From an uncultured Eubacteriales bacterium (GTDB lineage Bacteria > Bacillota > Clostridia > Oscillospirales > QAKW01): 64,000 nt of DNA. Made by a program: the position numbers and the translations under genes. Shown here in pieces: positions 26,601-35,254 of this stretch. The notes beneath the pieces were generated by a model. The model ran no database searches, was not told where the DNA came from, and saw nothing but the letters and a program-made list of their open reading frames with translations. The stretch spans positions 91,546-155,545 of the forward strand of contig CABULU010000001.1 in NCBI GenBank assembly GCA_902492505.1, written 5' to 3'. Position 1 is the first letter of the stretch; each line of letters starts with the position of its first letter.

Positions 26601-29600
26601 AGCAGGCTTACCTGTGATTTTTCAAGGTCACAGTATAGACCGTCTATCGTAAAATCACTCGGTAGATATTCGTTAAGCAGTCTGTTTCTGCCTTCGTAAA
26701 TTTCGGTGCTGCACATTACCTTTTCAACACGAACGTTTTTCATAACACCTATATCAGTGTTGTTTCCACCCTGCTCGTTGTTTAAGTTGGAAAATGTAAG
26801 TGTGTAAACGGTAGAATAATATCCGTAAGGGCTGGCAGCGAGAGTTTCCTCATGCTCGATAACGATGTTTTCGAGCGTTATTTTTGTCTGTTTGCTGCTG
26901 GCGCCGCGCAGAGTATCGTAAAATCGTCCGCGCAGAGTAATGCCTTTTATCTCGATATTTGTGCCGGATGCGTCGGGAGATATGGATATCGAATCTATTT
27001 CGCTCTGACCGTATGAGCCCCAGTCGTCGCTTAGCGTCCAGTCGGAGGAGATGTCATCCGATACAGGAGTATTGGGATTTACATCATAATTTATGCCGTA
27101 TACGGAGGTATCCGCGGGGATTATAAGCTCGCCGTCAATCTTTGTATCGGGAATTATAATCTGAATATGTCCGTTTGAGCGCACTGCGTTTATTTCATCG
27201 ATATCCGAGAATGCGTTTTCACCGACGGTGAATCTGTAATACCTGCCTTTCCAGCTGCGTATTATAATGTCCCTTTGGCTGTAAAGGGCGATATCCGGGC
27301 TGAGAAGATACGCGGTGCTTTGAATTTGTCCGAGCGGGTCTGAAAAGCTTTCTTTAAAGTAGCCGATTTCATTTGCCTCCAGCGTGACGCTGTAAGTACG
27401 CTGTGCACCGTTTTTGGAAAGCTTCAGAGTGTATTCGGTATTTCCCGCCATTACATCTTTATAGCTGATGCTTGTTACGGGTACGCTGCTGTCAAAGGGA
27501 TACAGTGCCTTGTCAACGCCGCTTCCCTTTGTAATAAATTCGAGTACACCCGTTATATTTTCCGTCAGCATTACATTCAGCTTTTGTTCTTCAGGGAGAA
27601 TCTGAAGCATTGTTTTTCCGCCGCCAAACAGAGCATTTGTGACGTCAAAGTCGGTGCTGAGAGTATTTAAAGAAAAGTCACAGTAATACGGCAGTGTGAC
27701 CGCACCTATCGGGTCTGTATTTCCGTCGGGACCTGAAACGTATTCGGGGGCTTTTCCGGTTTTATCAGATACTGAAGTGAAAGTGTCTGACAGGTAATTG
27801 CCTGAAAAATCAAAGCTCAGCTTTGCAAGATTTTCGTCCGTAACTTGGTTCATATTGGGCAGATAGGAGGTTATGCCTATAAAGCGGTTGCGGTGGACGT
27901 TCATTGTCATCGGATTGGTAAAAAACGCGCTGTTTCCTTCGATAGCAGTGTCCACCTCGTATCCGCCCTGCTGACTGAACAGATTATCCTCTATTGTCAC
28001 GTTAATATCGGGAAGCTGTGCCGATACTGAAATAATGCCCCACTGCGCACTTGCACAGTTTAAGAACGCATTGTTGTAAATTGAAAGTTTACCGCTTTGA
28101 TAATCACCCGATGTTAGCGGTGTTGTGCGTATACGCACGGCACGTGTAAGAGCGCCTCCGGTAAAGCAGCTGTTTTTAACTGTATAGTCCATGTCGTGGC
28201 GCATGTTCATGTTTGCGTCAACGTCGAATATGCTTACGCTCATGCTGGAATTTTCTATATATGCACCGTCAAACACAAGTGTATCAAGATATTTTCTTAT
28301 GAGCGCAGAGCCGTTGAAGCCGGTCATGCGCAGATTTTTAACAGTCAGTGAATTGTAATTGAAGGTGGTGTCCTGCGCCGTGTAAAGATGTCCCGTCTGG
28401 TTTACGGATTTTATATTCTGCAGGTACATGTTGTCTGAACGCTTGCCGGTCACGTTCAGTGATATTGAGTTATCGCTGTCTGTTCTTGAGCCCACGTCAA
28501 CATCGTCTACTCCGAGTTTTCCGCTGCCCGTAAGCTTTATACCGTCTATCAGAATAAAGAACTCCATGCGCTCGTCAGCGGCATTTTCCGCGTCCTGAAC
28601 ATTTTTTTCAAGCGATAGGTCATCGTTGCCCGAAACTCTTGTCGAGCGATAAATTCTGTCGGTGAATACCGTTTCGTGCTCGCTGTCCCATGCCGTATTT
28701 TCGGCTATGCTGCCTCCCGGCAGAAGCTCTGAGACGTCAGCGGACGGGTCGTTTGGATTTATGCCGGCATTTGTTCCGAGTATCATTGCGCGGTAGTAAA
28801 CCTTGATGGCGCCGTAGCTGCCCTCGGTAAATATAAATACCGGTGTATCATGCAGAATGTCGGGGTTGGTGCCAAGCCAGTGCGCATATGCCGAATCAAA
28901 GTTCGCAAAATGGCGGTTGCTGTCAAACGGCTGGGTATACTGCTCTCCCCGGAAGGTAAAGCTTATATTTCCGGATGATGTATTTGCCCAATCTGCGTCT
29001 ATAATATATGCGGTGTTGGGGTAGCTGTCATAATCGGGAGTAAGACCGGCGGACGCAGGACGAACAACGCGCAGTGTGTAGTCGATACTCTGCGTGCCGT
29101 CCGTAACACGTATGATGTAATTCTTTTCGGTGCCGCTTTCAATCCCATCTGCCCTTGTTACGGATTGACCGTTGTACATGAGCTGTGAGGACGTACCATC
29201 AGCTGTTTTTACGAATATATCCGCGCCCGATGAAGTTTCCGGCAGGGTCAGTGTGTAGCCGCCCGTATATTCGTTAAAGGCAATGACTCCTCTGTCCGCA
29301 ATTATATCGTGTATGGAAAGTAACGCCGGCACATTACGGTGGATTTTGAGAGTAAACGTGGTATAGACGTAAGGATTGTCGGGAACGCTGATTGTAACTT
29401 TTACGGTTGTAATAAGATTGTTAACCGAAATATCCGACATATCAGCAGTTTCGCCGTCGAGCAGGTATACACCGGATATAATCAGGTCGGACAGATTATC
29501 TATATATCCGTCGGTAAAGTCGATTTTTTGTCTGTCGCTTTCAACAAACAGCTCCAGTACCGAGTTTATGCTGTCAAATATGAGCCCGTCTTTTTCGGAG

Positions 29601-32600
29601 AACAGCACCTCTACCGGATTTTTGATTTTTGTCAGCGCATAGTCTTCGTAATATGCGCTGCAAAGAGCAAAGCCCGTGGGGCAAATGCCGTCGTCAGCTA
29701 TAATAAAATCTTCACTGTACGGAGCAAGGTAATTTTCGGAAACGTCAATAAAAGTATTTGTACTGTCGTAGTTTGCAGCGGCAAAATAGCTTGAAAATCC
29801 TACTATACGATTGTTTTTAAAAGAGAAGCCGCTGCCGGTGTATTCGGTGTTTTTGTAATTAATTTCAAAAAGTACCGGCGACTCTGTTTTGTGTATAAAG
29901 GTATTGTCCTCGATAGTAAGACTTGTATATGCCTGAGGAGACAGAGAGATAAGCGCGCCGATCTGATTACCGATGCTTTCAAACACACTGTTTTTTACGG
30001 TGTAGGCTATGGCGTTAGCACCGACTGTTACGCCGTCGCGTGAATCTGTTAAAAACGCGCCGCTTGCAGAGCTTACGTTAAACCGGCTGTCGGAAATTAA
30101 AATTTCGCAGTCACCAGAATACAGGCTGCTGTTCCAGTGTGCGTCAAAAAGCCGCGTCAGAGCGCCGTTACTGTAGCTGTTGGTAATTGAAAGCTTTGAG
30201 GGAAGCGCGCCACCGAACAGTATTTTATTTTGGCTTTCGTCCGACGGGATATTTTTAATGTAAACTCCGTCAAGAATATATTCATTGTGCAGGCTTTGTA
30301 CGGACGGGCATCCGACATTAAACTGTCTGTATCCGTTTTGTGCATCACCTTGTGCGTTTATCAGCGAGTTTTTAAAAGTGATGCTGCCGTTTTGAGTTCT
30401 TGTAAGATCAGAAACTGCGCCGCAAAGCTCGACACCGGAAATTGTGACGTTTGCACAGGACAGAGTAATTCCGGAAACCTTTGAGGTTTTCCCGCTGCTC
30501 CATGCAAGTCCGGCTCCCCACTCGTCCGTACCGCTGCCGGCAGCGGCGGCGCTTTTATAATTTTCACCGTAAATCTGACAAGGAGCGGTGATGTTAAGCT
30601 CACCGTAGCTGCCGTAAGGCAGAATTATCTGAGGTATACCGCTGCCGGCGGCAGCAAAGATTTCTTCAAGCGTTGCAAATGCGTTCTGTCCGACGGTAAA
30701 CGAATACGTTCTACCGTCAAAGCTCTGTCTGAAAACTGCGCCGTTTGACATGTCCGCTGTCTCAGGAGATAAAAGATACGCCGTATTTTGTATAGTACCC
30801 TCTGGGTCAGACCAACCGCTTGCAAAGTCATCAACAGCATTTTCACCGTAAAGCTTTACAGTAATCACTTTTGAGGCGGAGCCCTTAACGGCTTTTGCAT
30901 AGACCGTTGTGACAGCGTTTTGAGCCGGTGCTGAAATTGATGTTATGCGGGAAGCACAGCTGCTGTCAGAAAAAAATTCTGCGGTTACTGCACTGTCTCG
31001 AAAATACAGCGCTGGGTTTTGGATATTTGTGCCACAGGTGTATGACGCCGTGATAAGCGAATTATCGTTGTCAATGCTTACATAGTCCGCATCCTCATAA
31101 AAGCTGACGCCGGATACGTCCAGCATGCCGTCATAGACGGTCATGGCAAAGTCTTCATAATATACAAGGTTGTCAATGTCAATAGGGTCGGAATAGGGCG
31201 TTGTACTAAAGTACTGGCTTGTAGTTCCCAATACGTCGGCATGACTGTTATATGACGGCGCAAAATAGTTATAGTTAAAGTCCGCTGTTATGTATGTTAC
31301 ATTGTCGGGCATGTTGGGGAAAAGGCTTGTGTAGCCAATAACCCTGTTGCGGTTGACATACATGGCGTATGCGCCCTGCTGATAGCTTGTGTTGCCGTTC
31401 AGAAAAGTGTTTTTCGCTGTGGTATTATAGCTTTGGTCGGCAATAAAGATATTGTTTTGTATGTTTATCTCGTAGCTTGAGTCCTTGTGAGATTTTGTGC
31501 TGTAAAATGTAAGCGCACCATAGCTTCCGCTGTTATGCTCGTAAAACAGGTTGCCGTTTAGCGTGACCTTGCTTTTATGCTCTGAATCTTTATATCTGAA
31601 ATTAAGATTGTAGCCAGCCGAGCATTTGTACATATACGAATTCTGCATAAGAAAAGAAAATTCATACGGAGCGATAAGCTGGCTTTGTGAAATGGAGCCG
31701 GAGCTGTTGGCAAAATATACCCCGTCCAGTCGAACGTGCGAGGCGTTTGCACCGAAAAAGCTTTTTACCTTGGTGCCGTCACTGCGTATGTTTTTAAAAT
31801 CGTAGCAGTTTACGTTGTTTGCCGACTGAGAGTCATCTATATAAAAAGAGGCGTTTGTAGTGACAATGTCGTTGTTTTGCACAGTCACTGACATTGTACG
31901 TTTTTTTGCACCTGTTGTGTCGGCAAGCGTTAGAAAATTAGACGCAGCCGAAAATTTGACTCCGTCGATTATAAGCGAAAATTCGGTTTCGTTTGAGGCG
32001 GCCTGCTCGTATTTTTGATTTGTCAGAGAGCTGTTTACCTGTGTCGAACGGGAAAAACCGTTTGAAATCACGGTTTCGCTGCCACGTAGGGTATTTTTAT
32101 TCCAGCCCGTTTTGGGATTAGCCGTTGACAGATCGATGTCGGCATTTGGCGAAATGCCTGCGTTTGCGCCTAAAATCACCGCGTTATAGCGTACGGTGAG
32201 CCTTGTTTCGGTATAGGTTCCCGGAGCAAGTATAAAAACAGGAACCTCCTTTGCCATCTGGCTGTTTATGCTGCCGTCAGACTCCGTGTAAAGTGATTCA
32301 AAATAGGAGTATGCCGCTGAAAAGCTTGAAAAATGGCGCTGAGGATTGTAGGTCTCATTATACGTATTACCGCGGAATTCAAAGGAAAGACTTGTGTTCG
32401 AGGTTAAGTTAGTCCATTGTGGATTAACAATATACGCTTCTTGCAGAAGAGACGAGTAGTCAAGAACAGCACCTATGCTTTCCTGATCTGTCTGTGCACT
32501 TTTAACGCCGGAACTTTCGGCGAATGCGAAAAGTGAAAGACCCTGTACGGGACACAGCGCCGTAAAAATCGTGAGTGCCAAAGTGAAAGCTAAAGCTCTT

Positions 32601-32617
32601 ACTCTCTTTTTAAACAT
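23645..32617 (-). CDS. Giant beta-helix SLH surface protein (2990 aa)
   Basis: The ATG at 32617 has TAAGGAG upstream and starts a signal peptide (FKKRVRALAFTLALTIFTAL). The first 2200 residues are right-handed beta-helix, rich in N-, S- and T-containing turns, built as two tandem superunits of an A module (AYIVNPQW / AYIIDADW, with ILGANAGISPN / ILGTNAGINPN) and a B module (TAYLLSPETAD / TAYLLSPDIAL, with FTVGQNAF / FTVGENAF). Beta-sandwich domains lie between them. Then come helical FIVAR-like modules (about 25830-24790), four Cys-pair repeats (HNWDNGTVTKTPTCSQEGE type), a Pro-Glu run and three SLH repeats at the C-terminus. It is anchored to the wall; binding or cleaving polysaccharide (pectate-lyase-like fold) is inferred. 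No catalytic triad was identified. Confidence 0.88.
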   Translation of the reverse strand: MFKKRVRALAFTLALTIFTALCPVQGLSLFAFAESSGVKSAQTDQESIGAVLDYSSLLQEAYIVNPQWTNLTSNTSLSFEFRGNTYNETYNPQRHFSSFSAAYSYFESLYTESDGSINSQMAKEVPVFILAPGTYTETRLTVRYNAVILGANAGISPNADIDLSTANPKTGWNKNTLRGSETVISNGFSRSTQVNSSLTNQKYEQAASNETEFSLIIDGVKFSAASNFLTLADTTGAKKRTMSVTVQNNDIVTTNASFYIDDSQSANNVNCYDFKNIRSDGTKVKSFFGANASHVRLDGVYFANSSGSISQSQLIAPYEFSFLMQNSYMYKCSAGYNLNFRYKDSEHKSKVTLNGNLFYEHNSGSYGALTFYSTKSHKDSSYEINIQNNIFIADQSYNTTAKNTFLNGNTSYQQGAYAMYVNRNRVIGYTSLFPNMPDNVTYITADFNYNYFAPSYNSHADVLGTTSQYFSTTPYSDPIDIDNLVYYEDFAMTVYDGMLDVSGVSFYEDADYVSIDNDNSLITASYTCGTNIQNPALYFRDSAVTAEFFSDSSCASRITSISAPAQNAVTTVYAKAVKGSASKVITVKLYGENAVDDFASGWSDPEGTIQNTAYLLSPETADMSNGAVFRQSFDGRTYSFTVGQNAFATLEEIFAAAGSGIPQIILPYGSYGELNITAPCQIYGENYKSAAAAGSGTDEWGAGLAWSSGKTSKVSGITLSCANVTISGVELCGAVSDLTRTQNGSITFKNSLINAQGDAQNGYRQFNVGCPSVQSLHNEYILDGVYIKNIPSDESQNKILFGGALPSKLSITNSYSNGALTRLFDAHWNSSLYSGDCEILISDSRFNVSSASGAFLTDSRDGVTVGANAIAYTVKNSVFESIGNQIGALISLSPQAYTSLTIEDNTFIHKTESPVLFEINYKNTEYTGSGFSFKNNRIVGFSSYFAAANYDSTNTFIDVSENYLAPYSEDFIIADDGICPTGFALCSAYYEDYALTKIKNPVEVLFSEKDGLIFDSINSVLELFVESDRQKIDFTDGYIDNLSDLIISGVYLLDGETADMSDISVNNLITTVKVTISVPDNPYVYTTFTLKIHRNVPALLSIHDIIADRGVIAFNEYTGGYTLTLPETSSGADIFVKTADGTSSQLMYNGQSVTRADGIESGTEKNYIIRVTDGTQSIDYTLRVVRPASAGLTPDYDSYPNTAYIIDADWANTSSGNISFTFRGEQYTQPFDSNRHFANFDSAYAHWLGTNPDILHDTPVFIFTEGSYGAIKVYYRAMILGTNAGINPNDPSADVSELLPGGSIAENTAWDSEHETVFTDRIYRSTRVSGNDDLSLEKNVQDAENAADERMEFFILIDGIKLTGSGKLGVDDVDVGSRTDSDNSISLNVTGKRSDNMYLQNIKSVNQTGHLYTAQDTTFNYNSLTVKNLRMTGFNGSALIRKYLDTLVFDGAYIENSSMSVSIFDVDANMNMRHDMDYTVKNSCFTGGALTRAVRIRTTPLTSGDYQSGKLSIYNNAFLNCASAQWGIISVSAQLPDINVTIEDNLFSQQGGYEVDTAIEGNSAFFTNPMTMNVHRNRFIGITSYLPNMNQVTDENLAKLSFDFSGNYLSDTFTSVSDKTGKAPEYVSGPDGNTDPIGAVTLPYYCDFSLNTLSTDFDVTNALFGGGKTMLQILPEEQKLNVMLTENITGVLEFITKGSGVDKALYPFDSSVPVTSISYKDVMAGNTEYTLKLSKNGAQRTYSVTLEANEIGYFKESFSDPLGQIQSTAYLLSPDIALYSQRDIIIRSWKGRYYRFTVGENAFSDIDEINAVRSNGHIQIIIPDTKIDGELIIPADTSVYGINYDVNPNTPVSDDISSDWTLSDDWGSYGQSEIDSISISPDASGTNIEIKGITLRGRFYDTLRGASSKQTKITLENIVIEHEETLAASPYGYYSTVYTLTFSNLNNEQGGNNTDIGVMKNVRVEKVMCSTEIYEGRNRLLNEYLPSDFTIDGLYCDLEKSQVSLLGWWKMSSKQRDGRLSVKNCNLRNGIDTSAGNYLYFEGRNHANNGQSQTAQLNITGNCFYNFQTKAAGFTVSPYAYSDISIQNNLFLSSTEKTASFIAFNDTAQPNEMLKMNISGNRFVGVAGVINNPSNNSVLDLSGNYYNVYSDSFITGAGRKILGGSNTVNNWQYQNYALTIRSDGLTSYKFSDKIKVNSSDKTLKLTLGAGKSTFSLNDYIIQSGGNSITVSGVSDITEIPAVNDAVYTVSISNNTSSEQWVLEIDINSADMSALYTALERAAGFESASGYREYALERIRLAAKDGEYIIHSDKADKTQADNAAQKINLAADIAQKLLELDSLTESASEIDTTSCSQHQITELNAAINSAVKTAERTQSTLTEINAAYNALQDAIDKITLEAENYGQILKNAEIIKNSEEFEYYTEVSAENFLEKYETAKTFYGENNLSTYSLKSAVTLRAENITEAMQELVEAMDNLTPDTERMLSAIADAQKIKNSDHRYTAASYKVLTDKIDEVKAIISPNARQIMQACTELESAVNGLIDQSEFNTVLKRTKQISNDSNLYCTPTFDALLTAISNAEAAAELFESAADVSAAVNMLTNAENALKKHSFGEYVSNNDADCENNGTETAHCTTYGCTYTDTRIKEDSALGHNWDNGTVTKTPTCSQEGELLFTCRNDSSHTRTETIPIDADEHAWDNGVITKEPTCSAQGEKLFTCKNDSSHTKVEAIPVNPDAHKWGEFVYNNDATVEADGTETRKCEYCGEEEVRTAQGTKLDPTPEPEPEPEPEPEPEPTPEPDKELTDSSKQFSDVESGRWYKSYIDYVATYELMNGTDETVFAPAMTLTRAMFVQILANMSGVDTENREVETAFSDVPSGKWYTPAVKWAFENGIVDGTDSDKFSPNDNVQRQQICTMIVRYAKFAGIVLDERVEKKTFNDESRIQNYAKEAVEICQRAGIIDGMDEHNFAPRDYATRAQVATIITRFHQSFVK
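24224..24292 (-). repeat. Pro-Glu tandem repeat coding region
   Basis: Repeats of the hexamer GAACCC/GAGCCC on the minus strand encode (PE)n between the Cys-pair repeats and the SLH anchor, a typical rigid wall-spanning spacer. Confidence 0.85.
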
Positions 32618-32630
32618 AATCTGCCGCTCC

Positions 32631-32664
32631 TTAGGCTTATAATTATACATAATTATAAGCCTAA
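32631..32664. promoter_or_regulatory. Perfect 34-bp palindrome over promoter/SD of the giant surface gene
   Basis: 16-base arms TTAGGCTTATAATTAT and ATAATTATAAGCCTAA separated by AC. It covers the whole -10 element and ends against the AAGGAG ribosome site of the minus-strand gene. Since transcription should begin inside it, it is more likely a DNA operator for a dimeric regulator than an RNA hairpin. Confidence 0.7.
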
Positions 32665-32680
32665 AATGAACGTTTGTCAA
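32652..32680 (-). promoter_or_regulatory. Promoter of the giant surface protein gene
   Basis: Minus-strand TTGACA (32680-32675), 17-base spacer, TATAAT (32657-32652): a consensus sigma-A promoter about 35 bases ahead of the start codon. Confidence 0.8.
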
Positions 32681-32696
32681 ATATTATAATAAATAT

Positions 32697-32731
32697 AAAC
32701 AGAGACGCAATTTTATACGTCTCCGTTTATA
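32697..32731 (-). terminator. Probable terminator after the antiporter gene
   Basis: Minus-strand AAACGGAGACG / CGTCTCTGTTT stem with a 10-base loop, then a T-rich but interrupted tail. Confidence 0.5.
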
Positions 32732-32734
32732 ATT

Positions 32735-33949
32735 TCAGTCTGTTATTTCCTTTGCCGTTATGTCAAGTGTCTGCTTTCCTTGACTGTCCCTAAAGCTGAG
32801 CTTCAAAAGCCCGGGCGTTAGCAGAGCGGCAATTATAACCACAAAAACAATTGCCGGAAAAATCCCCGGGGCTATGCAGCCCGCGTCGATTCCCTTCTGT
32901 GCCACCATCAGCGCAACCTCGCCGCGCGCAACCATACCCACGCCGACCGACAGCGATTCGCGGCTGCTCATTCCGCTGATTTTTGCGGCAAGACCGCATC
33001 CTACAATTTTGGATATTATTGCGGCAATTAGCAATACGGCTGCAAAAATAATTATTTCTCCTGTAATGTTACGCAGATCAGTTTTGATTCCGATACCGGC
33101 AAAAAATATAGGTGTAAAAACCATGTATGAAGCGACTGTCATTTTTTTTGCGACAAACTGGCGTGACTTTGAAAGATTGCAGAGTATAACTCCCGCAAAA
33201 AAAGCTCCGGTAATGTCCGCCACTCCGAAAAATTTCTCGGCACAGTAGGACATTATAAAGCAGAAAGCGAGTGCCCATACGGCAATTCTGCGGCTTCTTC
33301 CGTGTTTTTTGGACACCAGCTTGAAAAGATAGTATGCCGCAAAGCCGATAATGACGGTAAATATGAAAAACAGAAGAATCTGAATTATGACGCGCAACGG
33401 GCTTACAGTATTTGCACCGCCTAACCCGGATACAATGCTCAGCACGATAACACCAATGATATCATCTATAATGGCGGCAGACAGCAGCGTTGTGCCTACC
33501 CGTGATTTCAGCTTACCCATTTCATTGAGTGTTTCAACCGTAATACTGACGGAGGTCGCAGCGAAAACAACGCCGACAAATACTGCACGTATAACGGTTG
33601 TAAAGTCCCACCTGTCCGCAAAAAACAACCAGTAAACGCCGCTGCACATAATTATCGGCACAAAAACTCCCAGTACGGCGATAAGACAGGCGGCGGGTCC
33701 TGTTTTTTTGATTTCCTGAAGGTCTGTGTCAAGTCCTGCAATGAACATCAGCATTATAACTCCGATTTCCGAGGCTTTTATAAGAAAATCGGATTGCTCC
33801 AGTATACCAAAGCAGGACGGACCGAGTATCACGCCCGCCAAAATTGCGCCTACTACCTGAGGAAGATGAACCTTTTCGGTTATAAGTCCGAACACTTTTG
33901 TTGAAAGCAGTATTATCGCAAGTGACAGCAGAAATTCATATGACTCCAT
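32735..33949 (-). CDS. Cation:proton antiporter (CPA2, KefB/NapA-like)
   Basis: 404 residues from the ATG at 33949, with GGGAGAG upstream. There are about twelve membrane segments. Family marks are GLDTDLQEI in the fifth helix region, TSVSITVETL, and the paired aspartates AIIDDIIGVIVLS that carry the transported ion and proton, plus MVARGEVALMVAQKG near the end. No TrkA-N cytoplasmic domain follows, so it is closer to plain Na+/H+ exchangers than to Kef channels. With a sodium-pump decarboxylase in the same window, sodium cycling is a reasonable guess for its role. Confidence 0.92.
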   Translation of the reverse strand: MESYEFLLSLAIILLSTKVFGLITEKVHLPQVVGAILAGVILGPSCFGILEQSDFLIKASEIGVIMLMFIAGLDTDLQEIKKTGPAACLIAVLGVFVPIIMCSGVYWLFFADRWDFTTVIRAVFVGVVFAATSVSITVETLNEMGKLKSRVGTTLLSAAIIDDIIGVIVLSIVSGLGGANTVSPLRVIIQILLFFIFTVIIGFAAYYLFKLVSKKHGRSRRIAVWALAFCFIMSYCAEKFFGVADITGAFFAGVILCNLSKSRQFVAKKMTVASYMVFTPIFFAGIGIKTDLRNITGEIIIFAAVLLIAAIISKIVGCGLAAKISGMSSRESLSVGVGMVARGEVALMVAQKGIDAGCIAPGIFPAIVFVVIIAALLTPGLLKLSFRDSQGKQTLDITAKEITD

Positions 33950-33983
33950 TATATTCTCTCCCATTATGTTTTAAAGCATATGA

Positions 33984-34012
33984 ATTATACAACTGCGGGA
34001 TGATAAAATCAA
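33984..34012 (-). promoter_or_regulatory. Promoter for the antiporter gene
   Basis: Minus-strand TTGATT (34012-34007), 17-base spacer, TATAAT (33989-33984). Confidence 0.7.
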
Positions 34013-34058
34013 TATCAATTCAGAACAAAAAAACCGCGCTCAATCGTTGCTTTTTAAG

Positions 34059-35087
34059 CTATATCAAACAATCGTATACGTCGTCGGGCGGAAAAATATC
34101 GAACATGACGGGCGTATAAAACAGTTTCCTCACCGTGGCTGTATCCCGCGAGCGGGAAAGCACCCACGCAAGCTTTGTGACCGCTGACTCCGCCGTCATA
34201 TCATAGCATTCAAGAAGCATCGGATACTCTGTAAGCCGCCGTCCGACGGCATATGCTTCGAGGTCGCTTCCGTCATGCTCTACCTGAGTTGTAATCGCCA
34301 CAAAAACTCCGCGTTCAAATGCTCGGTTCAGGATCTTTTCAAATTCTCCGTTACCGCAGCCGGGGAGTCCGCCCGAGCCGTAGCTTTCAATCACCACTCC
34401 GTCGCAGCGTGACAGGAGATGCTCAAGCTGACAAGGCTTTATTGTCGGATACATTCTTAAAAGTCCGATATCCTCCTTGAGACTGTCATAAAAATGCACT
34501 CTGCCGTGCGTTTTAGGTTCAATGTAGCGTATCAGCCGTCCTCCCGTGATGCTTGCCAAATAAGGAAAGTTTATGCTTTCAAATGCATTCAGACCTTTGG
34601 AGCGGGTTTTTTTTGCCCGTGTACCGGCGATTATCCTGCCGTCAAATACAACAAAAACTCCTGTCAGACAGCCGCAGGCGGCACAGATAAAGCTGTCGCG
34701 CAGGTTGGTTTTGGCATCGCTGCCGTCAAAGCCCGGCGGACGCTGCGAGCCGGTAATCACAATCGGCTTTGTCGCGTCCTGTACGAGATAGCTCAGCGCT
34801 GCCGCGGTATACGCCATGGTGTCTGTCCCGTGTGTTATCACAAAGCCGTCGTAAGCTCCGTAATACTCCTTTATCGTTTCGGCTATGCCGCACCAGTGCT
34901 TTTGCGATATGTTCGTACTGTCAATATTGTAAAGCGCAAGACAATCCACCTTGCATATTTTTTCAAGCTCCGGCACCAAGGCGGCAAGCTCGTATGCGTC
35001 AAAGTTGGGGCTCAGCCCCTGCGGCGTTATGTCGGAGGCTATAGTCCCGCCGGTACCTATAAAAAGAATTTTCTTATTTGTGTTCAT
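34059..35087 (-). CDS. ansA: L-asparaginase, type I-like (AnsA)
   Basis: 342 residues; hydrolyses asparagine to aspartate and ammonia. Both catalytic motifs are present: the nucleophile threonine in IGTGGTIASD and HGTDTMAYTA with its Thr-Asp pair, then the lysine-bearing VITGSQRPP. There is no signal peptide, which fits the cytoplasmic type I enzyme. An in-frame upstream ATG is ignored because GGGTGA sits just ahead of the ATG at 35087 and the protein then begins MNTNKKILFIGTGG. No clear promoter or terminator was found around it. Confidence 0.92.
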   Translation of the reverse strand: MNTNKKILFIGTGGTIASDITPQGLSPNFDAYELAALVPELEKICKVDCLALYNIDSTNISQKHWCGIAETIKEYYGAYDGFVITHGTDTMAYTAAALSYLVQDATKPIVITGSQRPPGFDGSDAKTNLRDSFICAACGCLTGVFVVFDGRIIAGTRAKKTRSKGLNAFESINFPYLASITGGRLIRYIEPKTHGRVHFYDSLKEDIGLLRMYPTIKPCQLEHLLSRCDGVVIESYGSGGLPGCGNGEFEKILNRAFERGVFVAITTQVEHDGSDLEAYAVGRRLTEYPMLLECYDMTAESAVTKLAWVLSRSRDTATVRKLFYTPVMFDIFPPDDVYDCLI

Positions 35088-35173
35088 AATTTCACCCATG
35101 TTTATTATCGGTAAAAGCAAGCGGTTTCAATCTTCCGTGACAAAAGTTTACAGAATTTAATTGCGTATGTTTA

Positions 35174-35202
35174 TTGACGGTATGCTCTGTGTGTGCTAAA
35201 AT
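35174..35202 (+). promoter_or_regulatory. Promoter for the SLH-amidase gene
   Basis: TTGACG at 35174-35179, 17-base spacer, TAAAAT at 35197-35202. A small hairpin CCGCC-caga-GGCGG (35212-35225) follows in the leader. Confidence 0.6.
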
Positions 35203-35254
35203 TAAAAACAGCCGCCCAGAGGCGGACTTATTTGATAGCATCAGGAGTGATTAA

